Shown: positions 27,796 through 40,182 of the stretch, in pieces
Layout of the letters: every line of letters begins with the position of its first letter
How positions within the stretch are numbered: position 1 is the first letter of the stretch
NCBI RefSeq assembly: GCF_029227915.1
Contig: NC_079881.1
Coordinates: 10,699,501-10,763,500 of the forward strand
Length of the DNA stretch: 64,000 nt
Reading direction: 5' to 3'
DNA from: Hydractinia symbiolongicarpus
Taxonomy: Eukaryota; Cnidaria; Hydrozoa; Anthoathecata; Hydractiniidae
The notes under the pieces: model-generated
Database searches by the model: none
What the model saw: only the letters and a program-made list of their open reading frames with translations
Told to the model about the DNA's origin: nothing
Position numbers and translations under genes: made by a program

Positions 27796-30302
27796 TCAAA
27801 TTTATTGAGGCTCTATCACTGCGTTTTTTCAACCAGATTAAAGTTAAAAAGCGTTCAAAATTTCTCTTTATAAACGCCTGTCAAACGTTATCTTGTGAAA
27901 CGTATGGCGCTGTGACGTCAGCATAAACTTTGTTGTTTATTTTAAGGACAAACACACTGCTTGCACATACTTTATCTTACCACGTGTGTTTTGCAAAATT
28001 TCCTTTAGAGAGGAAAAGGGGTGATAGATTGGGAGGAAAATGTAGAAAAAAATTGTTATTACTTTCGATACAAAGTTGATAGTTTCGTTAGTATGTTTAG
28101 AGTGTTTCAAATTTGCTTTAAAACTAAACATAAACAAAGCAGACAGCAGCCATTTGCAGTAAAAAGATGGCACGTCTTTTACTTCATTGGAAACACGTAA
28201 GAAAACTTTTTGAGTTCTTTAGCATATGTTGCAAAGTTTCCTAGCATATGACGTTGTAGATGTAAACATGTGCACGTCAAATATATATTACATTAAGTCC
28301 CATACAAACACAACTTCCTGTTAAGGCGGGCAGTTAATCTAAGCGAAACCAATTTCGCTAAAATCTCGCAAAATTCCTCTCGAAAGTATATTATTTGTGA
28401 ACAAACAAAATACAGAATGTTTGGTTAGCAAACAAAAACTTATCAAGGACATCACGTACACATATGCAACTTCTCTATAATGTAAACAAAGCGGTGAAAA
28501 GTGTTTGACCGCCAATCTTAAACCGCCGGACTAACTTAAATCTGTTAAAGCTCTCGTAAGACATGTGTTGAATATATAATTAACAAACCGGTGGTGACAT
28601 TCAGACTTATCTCCAGTAGACAGGTTTAGTTATATACGCCGTGTTACTGTTGTAGGAAAAACATTGCAGGAACATCAAATGGTCGTCCAATAGACACTTG
28701 CTTGACTAGCAAATAAGATTTGATGATAATAATAAGAAAAAAAATGCAAAAAAATAGTAGAACTCCTTTTAAAAGGTGCACACAAGTAGAAGAAAGGCTT
28801 GTCAATTACTCGAATTTGGATGATTTCGTTATGCAAGAGGCTTAACCAGATAGCTTTTTTTAAAGGTATCACAATTATCTAGAATCCATTGGAACTATGG
28901 GAGTCAGTCTTATCCTAAATGGTTTAAGGCAATCTCAATGGAACTTTTAATAATAATCCTGTACATTACTTGTCCCGAAAACTTATTTCTAACGAGATTC
29001 CTGACTCTGCCTTATCTCTCTAACTTTGGACATGCTTCCCTAATGGGTTTAAAGTTAGTACAGTATATTAGAATGGCATCGGAGGAAATGGTGTCATTCG
29101 TTTTGTTTACATCATCACTTTTTCCGTGACGTCGTCAGAAATCTAAAATTCGGTCTAGAAAGTATCTAAGTCTGCCTCATCATTTTATGAAATAATTTAG
29201 GTCTTATTTGATACCCTTGTGTCGAGAAATTGCATACTTTGAGAATTCAAGAAAAATAATTTTACACGCGGCGGAAACAGAAACAAGTGAAAGTGTATTT
29301 TCAAATCCATTATCTCCCTTTAAATCTAAAAAATCAACCCTAAAATTTAGGCAAGGAAAAGGAAATCGATTAATTAGTTGATTAAGTTTTGCTTGCATAG
29401 AAAAGGTTAAGGGTGGCTAAAAAGTTGGATGCAATTTTTTATGCTCGTTTACTGTTTCTTTATCATTATTTATTTTCTTTAGTTATTTATTATGTATTAT
29501 CTTATTAGTAAAATCAGGTGTTCAATAATTCTATAAATATGAAGTTATTTGGAATCTGTGATAACAGCATAGGTACGAATCCCTATGTTCTTCAGAAAAA
29601 AATAGCATACCTCGTCACAATCTTTAAATAGCTAGCTGCCCCATGTATTGGTATATAAGGTTGACTGTTCCTACCTAGATGAATAGATGAATATTTTTTT
29701 TTTGATCTGGTTGACAAAGATTCTTAAAAAAAAGCTAGACTATGTGGGTAACTCTTTCAAGGAGATACAATAACTAGCTACCATAAAAGCCGAAAAGTGA
29801 AAGATTGTTTTTCTTTCTTCACCTTTTGACTCGAACTTAGAATCACGTATTAAATGTTCTCTGAGTGCCCAATCTTCCGTCTTTTTTGAGATTTTTCTTT
29901 GGAAAGGAAATGTTTCACTAAATTAGATGGCACAACAAAAGTCACGCCCGGTCAAAGAGACTCCGGTACAATTAGGGTTAAATAGGTGACTTTTAAGATT
30001 AAATAACGATGGTAACTGCAGGTATAGTTTTGTCTATATGCAAAATCCAGATTTCATCGTAGCTAGACACAACTATGCACGTGCTGATTAAAGAAAGACC
30101 ATAAATCATGGCGCAAATACCAAACTTTAAAACTGTTTTTGATGCGAACTTTTAACAACACTGTTGCTTAGACCTTGTAAAAATTCGTACCGTTAGTTAC
30201 ATTCCACTACTTGGGAATAAACTTGTCATAATTACATTGTTTTCACACTTGCCCAAACACATATATGCTAAAGTACTTACTTTGTGTAATTGCTACCTGC
30301 CC

Positions 30303-30447
30303 TCTCTTATATTAATAACAGTAATTTTGTTTAATAACCGTGCTAGAAATACACAGATATCTGGAATATGAACAACGGGCGAAACTCTGATACCCGGTAT
30401 ATGTTCGTCAGGCGTAACCGTGATTTTTCCCACGGGATAAAGACTAG
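30303..30447 (+). mobile_element. Helitron-like copy 1 of a head-to-tail triplet
   Basis: It begins with a TCTCTTATATTAATAACAG start resembling the family 5' end and closes in a GTGATTTTTCCCACGGG hairpin-like block followed by a CTAG at 30444-30447. The next copy starts directly after. This copy is diverged, so its left boundary is approximate. Confidence 0.5.
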
Positions 30448-30563
30448 TCTCTTTAATAATACCCGAATGTTGTGTGTTCAAAATGGTTGCTCGCAGCTTT
30501 AGTTCGAAGGGTAAAAATCTAAGAGCCGGCGGTCCTTAGATTTTTCCGCAGGCTAACAACTAG
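30448..30563 (+). mobile_element. Helitron-like copy 2 of a head-to-tail triplet
   Basis: It begins TCTCTTTAATAATACCCG directly after the CTAG of the previous copy, has the family segment CAAAATGGTTGCTCGCAGC, and ends GGCTAACAACTAG at 30551-30563. The 3' hairpin is degenerate. The copy is 116 bases long. Confidence 0.6.
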
Positions 30564-30683
30564 TCTAGTGTAATAATAACCGTATTTTGTACAAAATGGT
30601 TGCTAAATCTAGAGAAAAAAATAAAAAATAGAGCTGCCCGAAATATGTACGACAGGCAAATTTTTCTACAAGCAAACAACTAC
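30564..30683 (+). mobile_element. Helitron-like copy 3 of a head-to-tail triplet
   Basis: It begins TCTAGTGTAATAATAACCG immediately after the second copy, repeats the CAAAATGGTTGCT segment and ends in a diverged AGCAAACAACTAC in place of GGCTAACAACTAG. The open frame across this region has no coding value. Confidence 0.5.
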
Positions 30684-32226
30684 TTACTTACGATCAAATT
30701 AACACAGTTTAAAAATAAGTCTTACCTTTACCCACGTTTCTTACCACGTTATGTACCAAATATGGTAGACATAGTGGCTTGTAATATAAATACTCAAGGG
30801 ACTTCGCTTCGTGACGTCATAGGAAGGCAAACCCAGTGAAAATATTTCATCATGTAAGGTCTTTTTGTCTGCCTAGCCTATAGACAAGTCATTACGTCAT
30901 CATATTTGCGTGAATGTAAACTCACAACGTGCTTGTGGTGAGGTAAGCAAAAATTTAATTTCCGAAAATCAAACCGAAAGAAAGACAGCGGAAAATTTGT
31001 TTTAAATCCATCCTCAGCGTGTTATTTTGACGGCTTTTCACGTCTTTTAAATCCTTTGTTTACCAACAAAGTTTACAAGTTTTCCGAGAATTAGCTATAT
31101 GTTGTAGGGTACTGATGTTTTTATTAAGAAGGCTATGTATTCCCTCTCGCTTGTCTTTTTTTGGGGCAGACTTGCTTAATGAACTCGTTTAACAAAGATT
31201 TATACGTTAATGGCTTACAGGAATGCTTATTGTGTGGTTTTTGGCTGTGTAAGCAATTTGTTTCCTATAAAAAATATTTTTTTTCATGAAAACATATCTA
31301 CCATGTAATTAGATATTTTGAAAGCTGTGAAAGCTCAAAACTTTGGTGTTCATCCGAACATTATAAGACTTTCCAACGTTTAAAAATTTAAAATGTCAGG
31401 AAATTTCTAAACTCACTGACCTTGCTCACCCAGCCTGTTATACTCTGTCCCCTTTTGTGGAACCAAATTGTATGTTTACCACAATCAACTTCTTCTTTTC
31501 CGGTTTTAATGCATTAATGCTTTATTTCTTAAGTAATATCATCTACTCGAGGTTGCTACTTTATGTATAGAAGTCAATTATGCAAAATTTCGACTAATGA
31601 CTTTCGCAGTTTTCATACACTTTATAATTTTCTCCCATAATTATTTTTACTGCAAAAGTGCAAGCTCTTGTAGATATTAAGAAACTTTAAGTATTAATGT
31701 ATTCGTTACTTTGAAGATAGAAAAAATTCTCTTACGAGTTCGATTGTTCAGGCAAAGGAGAAAAGAACTATACAAGGGGATGCATTTTCAAGCTTGTGGT
31801 TTGGCTATGTGCAGATGAAGATTTGCGGTTAAGACCGGAACATGTCTTTGGAAACTCACAACATCGTCAAAAATATTCACCTATTGTTTAGCGTACGAAA
31901 AGTCAAGCAGTTAGACATATCGTCCGTGAGCAAATAATTTATGTAAACATGTCATTTGTTTGTTTTAAGATTCTAACACAAACACGAGTAGCATTGGAAT
32001 GTGTATTTTTGACTTGTTGTGTCCACCCAAAAAATAGGTATTTGCGTAAATGATTACTTTCGAATCGTTACTAGCTATCTTATATATAAGTTTTAAACAA
32101 TTACTATTTCATTCTTGAGGATCGGAGGTCAACGAAAGGTAAGGTGAAAGTTTTGCAAAAATATGATTTTTTTAAACGGTTTTTTTTCGCGTGTGTGAAC
32201 AAGCTATATGCTTATGGCTAGTGTTA
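30684..32226. other. AT-rich non-coding block
   Basis: It contains an exact TGACGTCA palindrome at 30812-30819 and an ATTACGTCAT near 30891. No gene, RNA or further transposon ends are visible. Confidence 0.5.
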
Positions 32227-32807
32227 CTTTAAAGGAAGAAAGTTTTTCCCGCGAATTTTTCTAAAACGTGTTGTCCGCGAAAGTTTTTCCCGCGAATTGT
32301 TTTGTAAATTTAGTTTCCAGTGAAGGCTTTTTATGTTAATTGTATTTAACTAACTCAGTAAAAGCAAAAAACAAGTATCGTTGTCTGTAGAAATGGCGTT
32401 GAGAAGAAAGGCTTAGAAACTATAACAAAGGTGATAAAGAAGCAGAACAATAATTTTTGTAATTTTTGTCAACGAAAAAATAATTTTCATTTAAAAGGCT
32501 GATGAAATTTCGGAAGATTGCGAAGAAATTATAATCATAGACTAAGAATATTATATTCTACTTTTTTTATATAAAATAATTACAACATTCATATCCCTTG
32601 TTTTATATTGTTTTTTAATACTTCATTATCGATCCGCGAAAGTTTTTTCCCGTAAAAAAAATCCAAATTGTTCGTCCGCGAAAGTTTTTCCCCGTAAAAA
32701 AATTCCAAATTGCTCGTCCGCGAAAGTTTTTTCCCGCGATATGCAAAATTTTTGCGGTTCTTCCGAACCGCGAAACTTTCTTCCAGCGAAAGTTTCTTCC
32801 TTTAAAG
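32227..32807. mobile_element. 581-bp TA-flanked foldback element with internal repeats
   Basis: The left end CTTTAAAGGAAGAAA at 32227-32241 is inverted at the right end (TTTCTTCCTTTAAAG ending at 32807), and TA dinucleotides flank both ends, as expected of a Tc1/mariner-type TA target. Inside, a TCCGCGAAAGTTTTTTCCCG motif recurs, with starts at 32274, 32633, 32675 and 32717; the last three form a tandem array of 42-base period. There is no transposase, so it is non-autonomous. A minus-strand open frame here (32615-32863) merely translates the repeats. Confidence 0.65.
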
Positions 32808-34214
32808 TATATATTTACTATAGTATTGAACACATCTGTTTGAGTATAAAAATAAAAGAACAAAATAAAAATAAAATCGCATTAGATTCTTCTTACTCCA
32901 ATTCTTGTTACTAATTCTTGTCTCCTTTAACGCCATTTCATACCCTTTCAAATTTTCATACGTCTATGATACGAAGAACCTTTAGGAATAACATGGCAAA
33001 ATATAAATCAGAAAAACAACTAACAAAAGGCGATCTAAATTGCATGACTGGAAAACTTATTTTCTATTTACTCTCTGCGTTTATTACACTTGCAACCCGT
33101 GATTGAAGTTACTCATCGCATGCGAATACTCGCCACACGAGATTGCTTGCTTGCTCGACATCAAGAATTTTCCGCCACACTGATGAAGTAAATTACTTAA
33201 GTCAGCATTAGTATCCTAAGTATCTTTTCTTTATCCCTATTATTGTTGCCGGAGAGTAAAAGGAACCCAGGATGGGTGTAGTTTAATCCCTTTTTGACAA
33301 TACATCTCAGTACAACCAGTACAGTACAACCAAATTTTCTCCAGATAACTGTAAATGGTTTTGATTATAACCCGTTGAATTCTTTGATTTTCCATTTAAA
33401 TTTAGTTTTTTATCATAGTATGAAATAATTTAGCAACTTTATGTAGGAATTCAATATTTTGGAAGTTTTATTAAGTTCTTGAGTCGGATGTTTTATTATC
33501 CATCTGTCGTAATTTTTTTATGAACAGTTAGAAACATTTATATCATTTTATACCTGATAGTATACAGTATAGTTTTCGAAGATAGATACGTTTAGGCGAA
33601 AGAATCTTATTCGTCAAGCGAGGACTATTTTATAAATGCTTGCTCATATTGCTTATATAAACAACACAAGCAACTTAAGACTTTAACTCTTCAAAGAACG
33701 AAGCAACTTGTAAGTAAGAGCCATTCTAAAGTGAATTATTAAAAACATAGGGCATAAACAAATTTAAAAATCATGAGACTTTCCTTGTATTCAAAGTCAT
33801 GTCAATTTCATACGACGACAAGCGTGATAACAATTTTGATTGGCGCACCAGACTAACCAATAAACTAAAAATAATAAAAACGATGCACCATCTAGGATTA
33901 AACATTGTTAGACCCAAGTGAAGAAATTTTTAAAAGGTGACAAAACTTCGATAAGAAGGTTGCCTGTTTTTCACTATAGCATATCGCGGTCTAATCTATT
34001 TGAATGACTTTATCCCTCATGTATGGGGGAGTTAACTTGCTTTAAGCTTAATAAGGGCTGAATCATTTTTAATATTCTTTTCGATGCTGTTTCATTTAAT
34101 GTAATAAAAAGAAAAAAGAAGCGTTGGAGGGCTATTGAAACAATTAATTAAAATATTTAGCCATTCTTTCTGTCTTTCTTTCATATTTTTTTTTTTTACC
34201 TAACTGATGTCATT

Positions 34215-34312
34215 ATTTTAATATATACATATATATTTTATATATATGTATATAAAATTTATGTATATAAATTTTATAATATGTATAAAAAATATATATA
34301 TATATATTTTTA
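34215..34312. repeat. TA-rich palindromic microsatellite
   Basis: This is a nearly pure A/T tract of ATATAT, TATGTATA and TTTATA units with many self-complementary segments. It is simple-sequence DNA; the minus-strand frame that crosses it (34218-34472) is an artefact of the repeat. Confidence 0.7.
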
Positions 34313-36808
34313 AATTGAGCTGGGACTTCCGCTGCCCCTCAACGCCTATTTGATTGGGCCTACGCATGTGAGATAGTAATCGATGGCTCATCTGATAAAG
34401 TAAAGTCGCAGCCATTCTTCTGTTTAAAAAATTAATAGAATAATAAAGGCTAGCATGACACATTTTTTGCATGTCAATATTTAATATGTTAAAGCTGTGC
34501 TTACACGTTGCACTTTAAGGTTAATGTCTGATTAAACTGTCTAAAAAGAATATGATATCATGTTGTTTGCTGGTGAAGTCAGATTATGAACTTGGGGGAA
34601 AAATATATTTTCATTAATCCCACCACATAAATATACTTAATCGTTTTCAGTTCGTATATTTCGGAACAGGTCAAAAGTTATATTTCGAATGCTTTCAAAA
34701 ATAGAATTCTGATACATAGACACGTAGTAGTAAATAATTTAGGAACATTGGAAATCCAACGGTCTTTTTATTATTACACGAAAAAATATCTCATGATTGT
34801 TCTTAGATTTTTGCACTTTAAAGACTAAAAATATGTTCTTAAGATGTTCACCATCTAAGCCAACCTTGTTCCCAGCGCTATTGATTAGCTACACTTAGAC
34901 AACAAGCGCTGGAAATGAAGTTGCTTTTAGGAAGTTCTTTATAATAAAACAAGATAAAATTACTTTTGTACCTAACAAATTTTTAACCAAATAAAACCTT
35001 GTATCTTTAACGGATAAGTATGTACATATTTATATATCAAGTCAAAGCCATTTTGATAAATGAAAATTTTATGATCATATTATCGATACTATTGCCATAT
35101 CAACTGCAGAACTGAAAAAAAGACAAAAATTATGTCACTCATTACCATGGAAACTAATTTTAATGTTTATGAAACATTATAATTTTTATAACGCACCACT
35201 GTTAAAATTTCCCCTACTTGAAAATGACTTACTGGTATCGAAAGATCTTTGTTTTTGGTAAATTAAATTAAACTTTTTCCACCATATACACACATGGTAG
35301 TGTGAGTCATGATGATGTACGAAACTGTTTTAATGTGTTAAGGCCCTTAAGAATGTTCGGATTAGTGTAGTACTCAAGCTTTTCTGTTTTTCCTATTTTC
35401 TTACCAAATATAGAGATAGTTTGTTTATCTCCGGAAATGATAAATTTGTCTATAAAAGTCGTCGTGATTTTTTCGGTGTATTCAAATAACAGGTTTTCGT
35501 TTATCGGCTGGAACGATAAATTGAATGTCTAATAATTCAGAAAAAAGGAATCGTTTCTCGTTATAAGAGAATATAAACACAAATTTACTTGCGTTTTATG
35601 CAAACCTAATTTTTTTTTTTTACTTATGGGGATAGCAATTTTAGCTGTAAGTACTTATATATTTTCTTTTAAAGTATGATATATCAACCTTGTTTTCGCG
35701 CGCTTTTTATTTGTGTATTTACAAACACGATTTAAATTGCATGGCTGGAAGTTTATTTTATGTTTACTCAATTTTATTGTCTCTTTGATTAACCACAGCT
35801 GTGTACACCATTTTTAAAACCCATTTTTTGACACTTGTCGATGACGCAAAGGTTACAGATCCTACATAATAACGGTCTGTGGTGCAACGTTATCTCTCTC
35901 TACTTAATAAATAAGCAAATAATCAAAATGCAACTTATCTCCAAAGTTCATATTTATTGTAATTCCAGTTTATTATTTCCACCTAAAACAACCCTGTCTC
36001 CAAGGCTTGTTAGATTCTTTATATTTGGATATACCTTCCGTCTAACTATATCAAAAAAAACCTTGGCACGAAGTTGGTTCTAACGAGATCTGAAGTTTAC
36101 ATTCACAAAAGCTGTCACTCAAAAATGACACATTTTTAGCACTCACGCGTTACAGGCGCACGAATCTATATATAGTCGCATTAAATTTGATCCCCATAGA
36201 TTAAAAAAAATATCGAGAATATAATATAAGAATAATCTGGAACCTATTTTTTTTTTCCCCTGATAAATTTTAGTAGTGGAAAGATAGCTTATAAAGTTAT
36301 ACAACAGAAAGAAGATACGACATTGTAGATAAAAAGCAAAAAAAAAACGCAAATGAAATGTCACATTATTGATTTTTAATACTTTTAATATATGACACAC
36401 ACACAAAAAAATAATATTTGAGCCTGTCATCAAGACGTAGCACGAATGCGACCTTCCCCTTCAAATTTGAGGCAATCGACCACCAATGTCAAATATCAGA
36501 AGAATTGTTCTACCAATAGAAATCCTTCTCTAGATTTATATGTTTCACTGATTGACTTTCTCTCCTCAGTGATAACAGATAGCTAAAGCATTTTACTAAG
36601 ATGGTGGCACAAGCTTTGGAGCAGGTTTACATGCTTTATTTTCTTTAATTTTTTATCATCATTTTCTTTTTCTTATTCTATATAGTCGTTACCCCCTAGA
36701 ATAATCTACGGGTTTGACTGTCAGCGTAATGTATCAATCTGCAGGGTTGTCGAATAAAGTTGCTTACAGCCATTTTTAACAGACAAAATATGGTTAATAA
36801 TGAAAATA

Positions 36809-36849
36809 CTAGTCGTTGACCTGAGGCTAATACCATGGGTCGTCCGTCA
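36809..36849 (-). mobile_element. Helitron-like 3' end remnant
   Basis: Read on the plus strand, ACTAGTCGTTGACC followed by CCATGGGTCGTCCGTC aligns with the inverted 3' end of the family (ACTAGTCGTTAGCCCGTGG ... CCACGGGTTCGCCCGTC), with roughly three quarters of positions matching by eye. The hairpin is degraded and no 5' end is visible. Confidence 0.35.
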
Positions 36850-36888
36850 GCAAATTATCTGCTCTGCCGGGAAAACTGCGTACATCAA

Positions 36889-37302
36889 CTAAAACATGTT
36901 ACCTAAACTTTTGTGCGGCGGGATAGAGAAAAGAAAGCCCACCGTGTGTTTATACCTATACTTGAACTCAAAGTCAGCGATTTTACACCTAAGGTGCAAA
37001 TTTTCATGATTTAAGAAAGAAAAACAAATATCTATTTTTGTGTTATTGTTATTATTTTTATTTGCTTGATGACTTTTCGCAAAAAAATTATCTTTAATAA
37101 ACATGGCTGATTCACTGTCAACCTTGTATTTATTTACTTCTAATACTGATGACATTACGTCATTTATATGACCATTTAGAACAGGGTGACTACACATGGC
37201 ATACTTTGTCTTGCAGTCATCATCAGTCATGAAATATATCAATAAAATGAAATTTGCAATAAAAGTTATCTTACAAAAATATCTGATAGCGAAAACTGTC
37301 AT
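36889..37302 (-). other. 137-codon open frame, unrecognised
   Basis: Apart from the SoxE and transposase frames, this is the longest open frame in the window. The translation starts with a hydrophobic stretch (residues 5-25, FCKITFIANFILLIYFM-like) that could pass for a signal or membrane segment, then has a lysine- and asparagine-rich middle with NNNNN and a basic, aromatic tail. No family is recognised. A frame this long is only mildly unusual for AT-rich DNA of this size, so I keep it as a weak candidate small secreted or membrane protein. Confidence 0.15.
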
Positions 37303-39146
37303 TGCTCAATCTCGTTTCCAGACCTCTTTGTCGCTCTTTAATGTTGTAGTCTATTATCAAAAAGCGAAGAAACCAGAGTGATATCACAATAATGGTAATT
37401 ATAAGAATGTATAAGTTACCAGCGACATGCCGCCACGTTTTTTTAGTTACAGTATATACTTTTGACGTGGCGTAGCTGTAATTTTCTGAAATGACGCCAA
37501 TCTTAAATCAGCGCCCCTTATATAAGCCCCACCACTAAGAGGTACAAAATGAATAGGTGTGCTAAGTTATTGTGGAACCTGAAACGTCTTTAATTTTTTG
37601 TTATCGAGGCTGTGTATTACGAAGAGGTTTCTTTACTTAAGGATTTGTTATATATTTAAATATATAAAAAATGTTCTGTGACTAACAATTTACAGCCATG
37701 TTTTTTCAAGCTTTAATTTTGTTCATACCTGTGAAAGGCCGCTATTCGAGTCTTTCTCTTAGGGAACTTTTTAATGAAGCGAAAAACTTTTGTAATATTA
37801 ACATTTGATATTGAGAATATAAGTTAAAGTATCGTATCATAATTTGATAGGAACAAAAGCGCAACCTCGTTCTCAGTACTCATTTTTGTTCGTCAGTCAA
37901 CCAGTGCTGAGCGTGACAATAAGTTGTGGCAAAAGTACTTTTTTTCTTAAACAGGGATGCTCCAACCAGTTAGCGTATTTCCACTTAAATAAGCTTTGTT
38001 GAGGGTCAGATCTTTGCAAAGGTTACCACGATGTTTTGTTGTAAAAGTGAAATTGTTTACTTTGAGTTCTGTTGTGTGAAATGAATAAATAAGTTTTATA
38101 AAAGAACTCTTATAAAATTCTCATATTTCGCAATTGTTTTACAGGCATTTTAAAGCATTTTGCCTCACTTATTCAGTTTATGTTACGTCAGCATAAAATC
38201 CATTTAATTTCCATCAGTCTGTTGCTTAGCAATATGCGACCTAAATGAGATGGAAATTCATGTTAATTTATTATAATGTTATCGTATATAATCTGCATTA
38301 ATTAATTTCTTACATTTGTATACTTTAATGTACTCCCACGCATAATTATAAACGGAAATGTGTTTATTCATAATGGCGGCAATAGCCAATACTACATTCC
38401 GCAAAATACTAAAGACATAGTAGACAGCTTCAGGATGTATAGTTTACCAATAATGAGCCGCGTTGCGTAAAAAGAATTTTTATTTACGAACGCCCTTTCC
38501 TTATTTTCTTAGAACGTGTGATCACTAGATGTTATTTATACTAACATTTTTAGTGTTTCCATCGATTATCGTGTCATTATAAAATAATAAAAATTCGATT
38601 TACTAGACTGTTCCAAAGTACTAAGAAAAAACAATTGTATTAGCTGACCTTCGAGACACCGGAGGTCTGGAACTAGTGTGAGAATTGATGAAATGTGCAG
38701 CCTGGCACGAAAATGGAATCTTCCTTAATTTAATAAATTTATATTACAACTATTCATTTCGGACATCGGATACTAACTAAGTTAAAACTCAGAATATAAA
38801 CTATATAGTAAAAAAAAATAAAGTAAAAGAAAAAAAATTGTTTTCCTTAAAAAAGATAAATTAATGGTTGAAATTATTATCTCTTTTTCTTTTTCTGTAT
38901 CTCACACCCTGATCCAAAATGATGATAAAGCAATAATCTAGATCCACCTAAAAACAAACAAACTAACTAACTAAAAAACAAAAATGCGAGATAGAAATCA
39001 TAAAAAATTAAGAGCCTCCTAATGACGCCGCATTTTTTCATTTAGTACATACCCTTTCATGTAAAAATTGCACGAAATTGTATCTTGAATTTTTGTTGAT
39101 GCAATAACTGCTTTGATTTTAGAATATTACAGATTTTGACAATAGC

Positions 39147-39246
39147 ATGGTAGCCATGTCAGAACAATCATCATCGGAACATAAAAAGCCGGTAGACGAT
39201 AACACGAGTGATGACATCACGAATGCTGTTAATTCAGTTTTGAAAG
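39147..39246 (+). CDS. SoxE-group transcription factor, coding exon 1
   Basis: This short exon is not obvious from frame length and was found by looking for the missing N-terminus of the HMG-box frame downstream. From ATG at 39147 it encodes 33 residues plus the first base of a glycine codon, ending in ITNAVNSVLK before a GTAAAT donor at 39247. Joined to exon 2 it gives [13 protein letters not shown], the dimerisation-region signature of SoxE proteins (Sox8/9/10). The first ATG has A at -3 and G at +4; a second in-frame ATG at 39156 is possible. An in-frame TAG at 39120-39122 closes the frame upstream. That TAG also ends a possible acceptor (GATTTTAG at 39115-39122), so a 5' untranslated intron may exist. 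Residues 5-23 are acidic and serine-rich. Confidence 0.85.
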
Positions 39247-40182
39247 GTAAATCACTTGTTATGCAATGTTTATACCAAATAACAAATTGGAAGGGAATCT
39301 AATGCTTGAAAAAATAATTCCAAACAGGATAAAAATTTAAAAACTGAATCACAAAAAAACAGATTAATTAAGACCAAAAACTTGATTAATTAGCGTGCTT
39401 GACATTTAATGACATTTCATTTTGATGGACGTAGAAGTTGGCGGAATCGCTGAAATTTTTGAAATCTGTCTCCACTAATTTAGTTATGGCTGATTACCTT
39501 AAGGCGAGTGGGAGGATCATGCCGACTGCTTTTCAAATTACGTCCGCATGTGTATTTTGCAAAAAAAGTAAATTAATACCACTACTAATTGCAACGTGAT
39601 GCAATGACGTCAAAAAAATGACTGCATAATTAGCAATGTCTACATATCAAATATAATTGCCATCTTTTTCACTTCGTAACAAGACAGCGGTGAATAAGGT
39701 TGTCAGAGAGTTATACTAATGACTAACGGTAGGTACTTTACGTATGACAATACAAATGGAAATTTAAAAGTTAATTACACAGGTGTGTTTGGACACCCTT
39801 GTATTTAACTCTTCGCAATGCTGACTAGTTATGCGTGCATTGTTTTTTTTCATTTTTTTATTTGAGTCATTTACTCAGCTAATAATTTTATGTGGTTTTG
39901 GAAAATTACCTGGAATATGTATACGAATATAAGATGGTATATTGCTCTTAGGCTACATTTGTTTTTTACATCATTAACTAATTAACTAACTAACTTCAAC
40001 CTTGAACCAATTTTTTTACTAATTCGCTAATTAGGTCTTTTATCCACGCGTCAAAAAGTTGATGTTAGTTAAATATCAACAGATCAAGGGATAAAACTTA
40101 AAATTAATGTCGTGCATATTCAACATTTCTGTGCTTGATTTGTATTCTCACATAATTATATAAATATTGTTTTTATTTCCAG
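39247..40182 (+). other. SoxE intron, phase 1
   Basis: The intron has a GTAAAT donor at 39247 and a TTTTTATTTCCAG acceptor ending at 40182. It is 936 bases long and splits the glycine codon of the VLK-G-YDW motif (phase 1), so the downstream exon reads on in frame. It contains an exact TGACGTCA at 39605-39612. No coding frame of note lies inside. Confidence 0.85.
39605..39612. promoter_or_regulatory. CRE/ATF-type palindrome in SoxE intron
   Basis: This is an exact TGACGTCA, the consensus full cyclic-AMP response element bound by CREB/ATF bZIP dimers. It lies about 360 bases into the intron, a common place for enhancers. One octamer alone proves nothing; it is listed because exact copies are more frequent in this window than composition predicts. 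Confidence 0.25.

Larger units (their letters stand above)
18276..30302. other. Long AT-rich non-coding block
   Basis: I see no supportable gene in these 12 kb. Open frames are about 60-101 codons (for example 89 codons at 19578-19847 and 101 codons at 21749-22054, both plus strand) and show no recognisable domain. Local features are a Helitron-like copy at 18765-18886, a (TAGC)n run at 21311-21328, a small hairpin at 27280-27303 (10-base arms, 4-base loop), an exon-like minus-strand frame at 27613-27795 and a TGACGTCA site at 27913-27920. Confidence 0.55.
32810..39122. other. AT-rich non-coding region upstream of SoxE
   Basis: No gene is supported. It includes a TA-rich palindromic microsatellite at 34215-34312, a Helitron-like 3' end remnant at 36809-36849 and an unrecognised 137-codon minus-strand frame at 36889-37302. 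A TTACGTCAGCATAAA segment at 38183-38197 matches the context of a TGACGTCA site at 27913. This interval would contain the SoxE promoter and any 5' untranslated exon, neither of which I can place. Confidence 0.5.

Noticed and set aside
32615-32863. Minus-strand 82-codon frame with repeated GKNFRG units
   Set aside because: The periodic protein comes from the 42-base repeats inside the foldback element, not from a gene.
34218-34472. 84-codon minus-strand frame ending in isoleucine/tyrosine repeats
   Set aside because: It crosses a TA microsatellite and has no start or domain of interest.
40167-40182. TTG at 40167 as the start of the SoxE protein
   Set aside because: These bases belong to the intron acceptor (polypyrimidine tract and AG). 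The preceding exon at 39147-39246 completes the conserved VLKGYDW motif.
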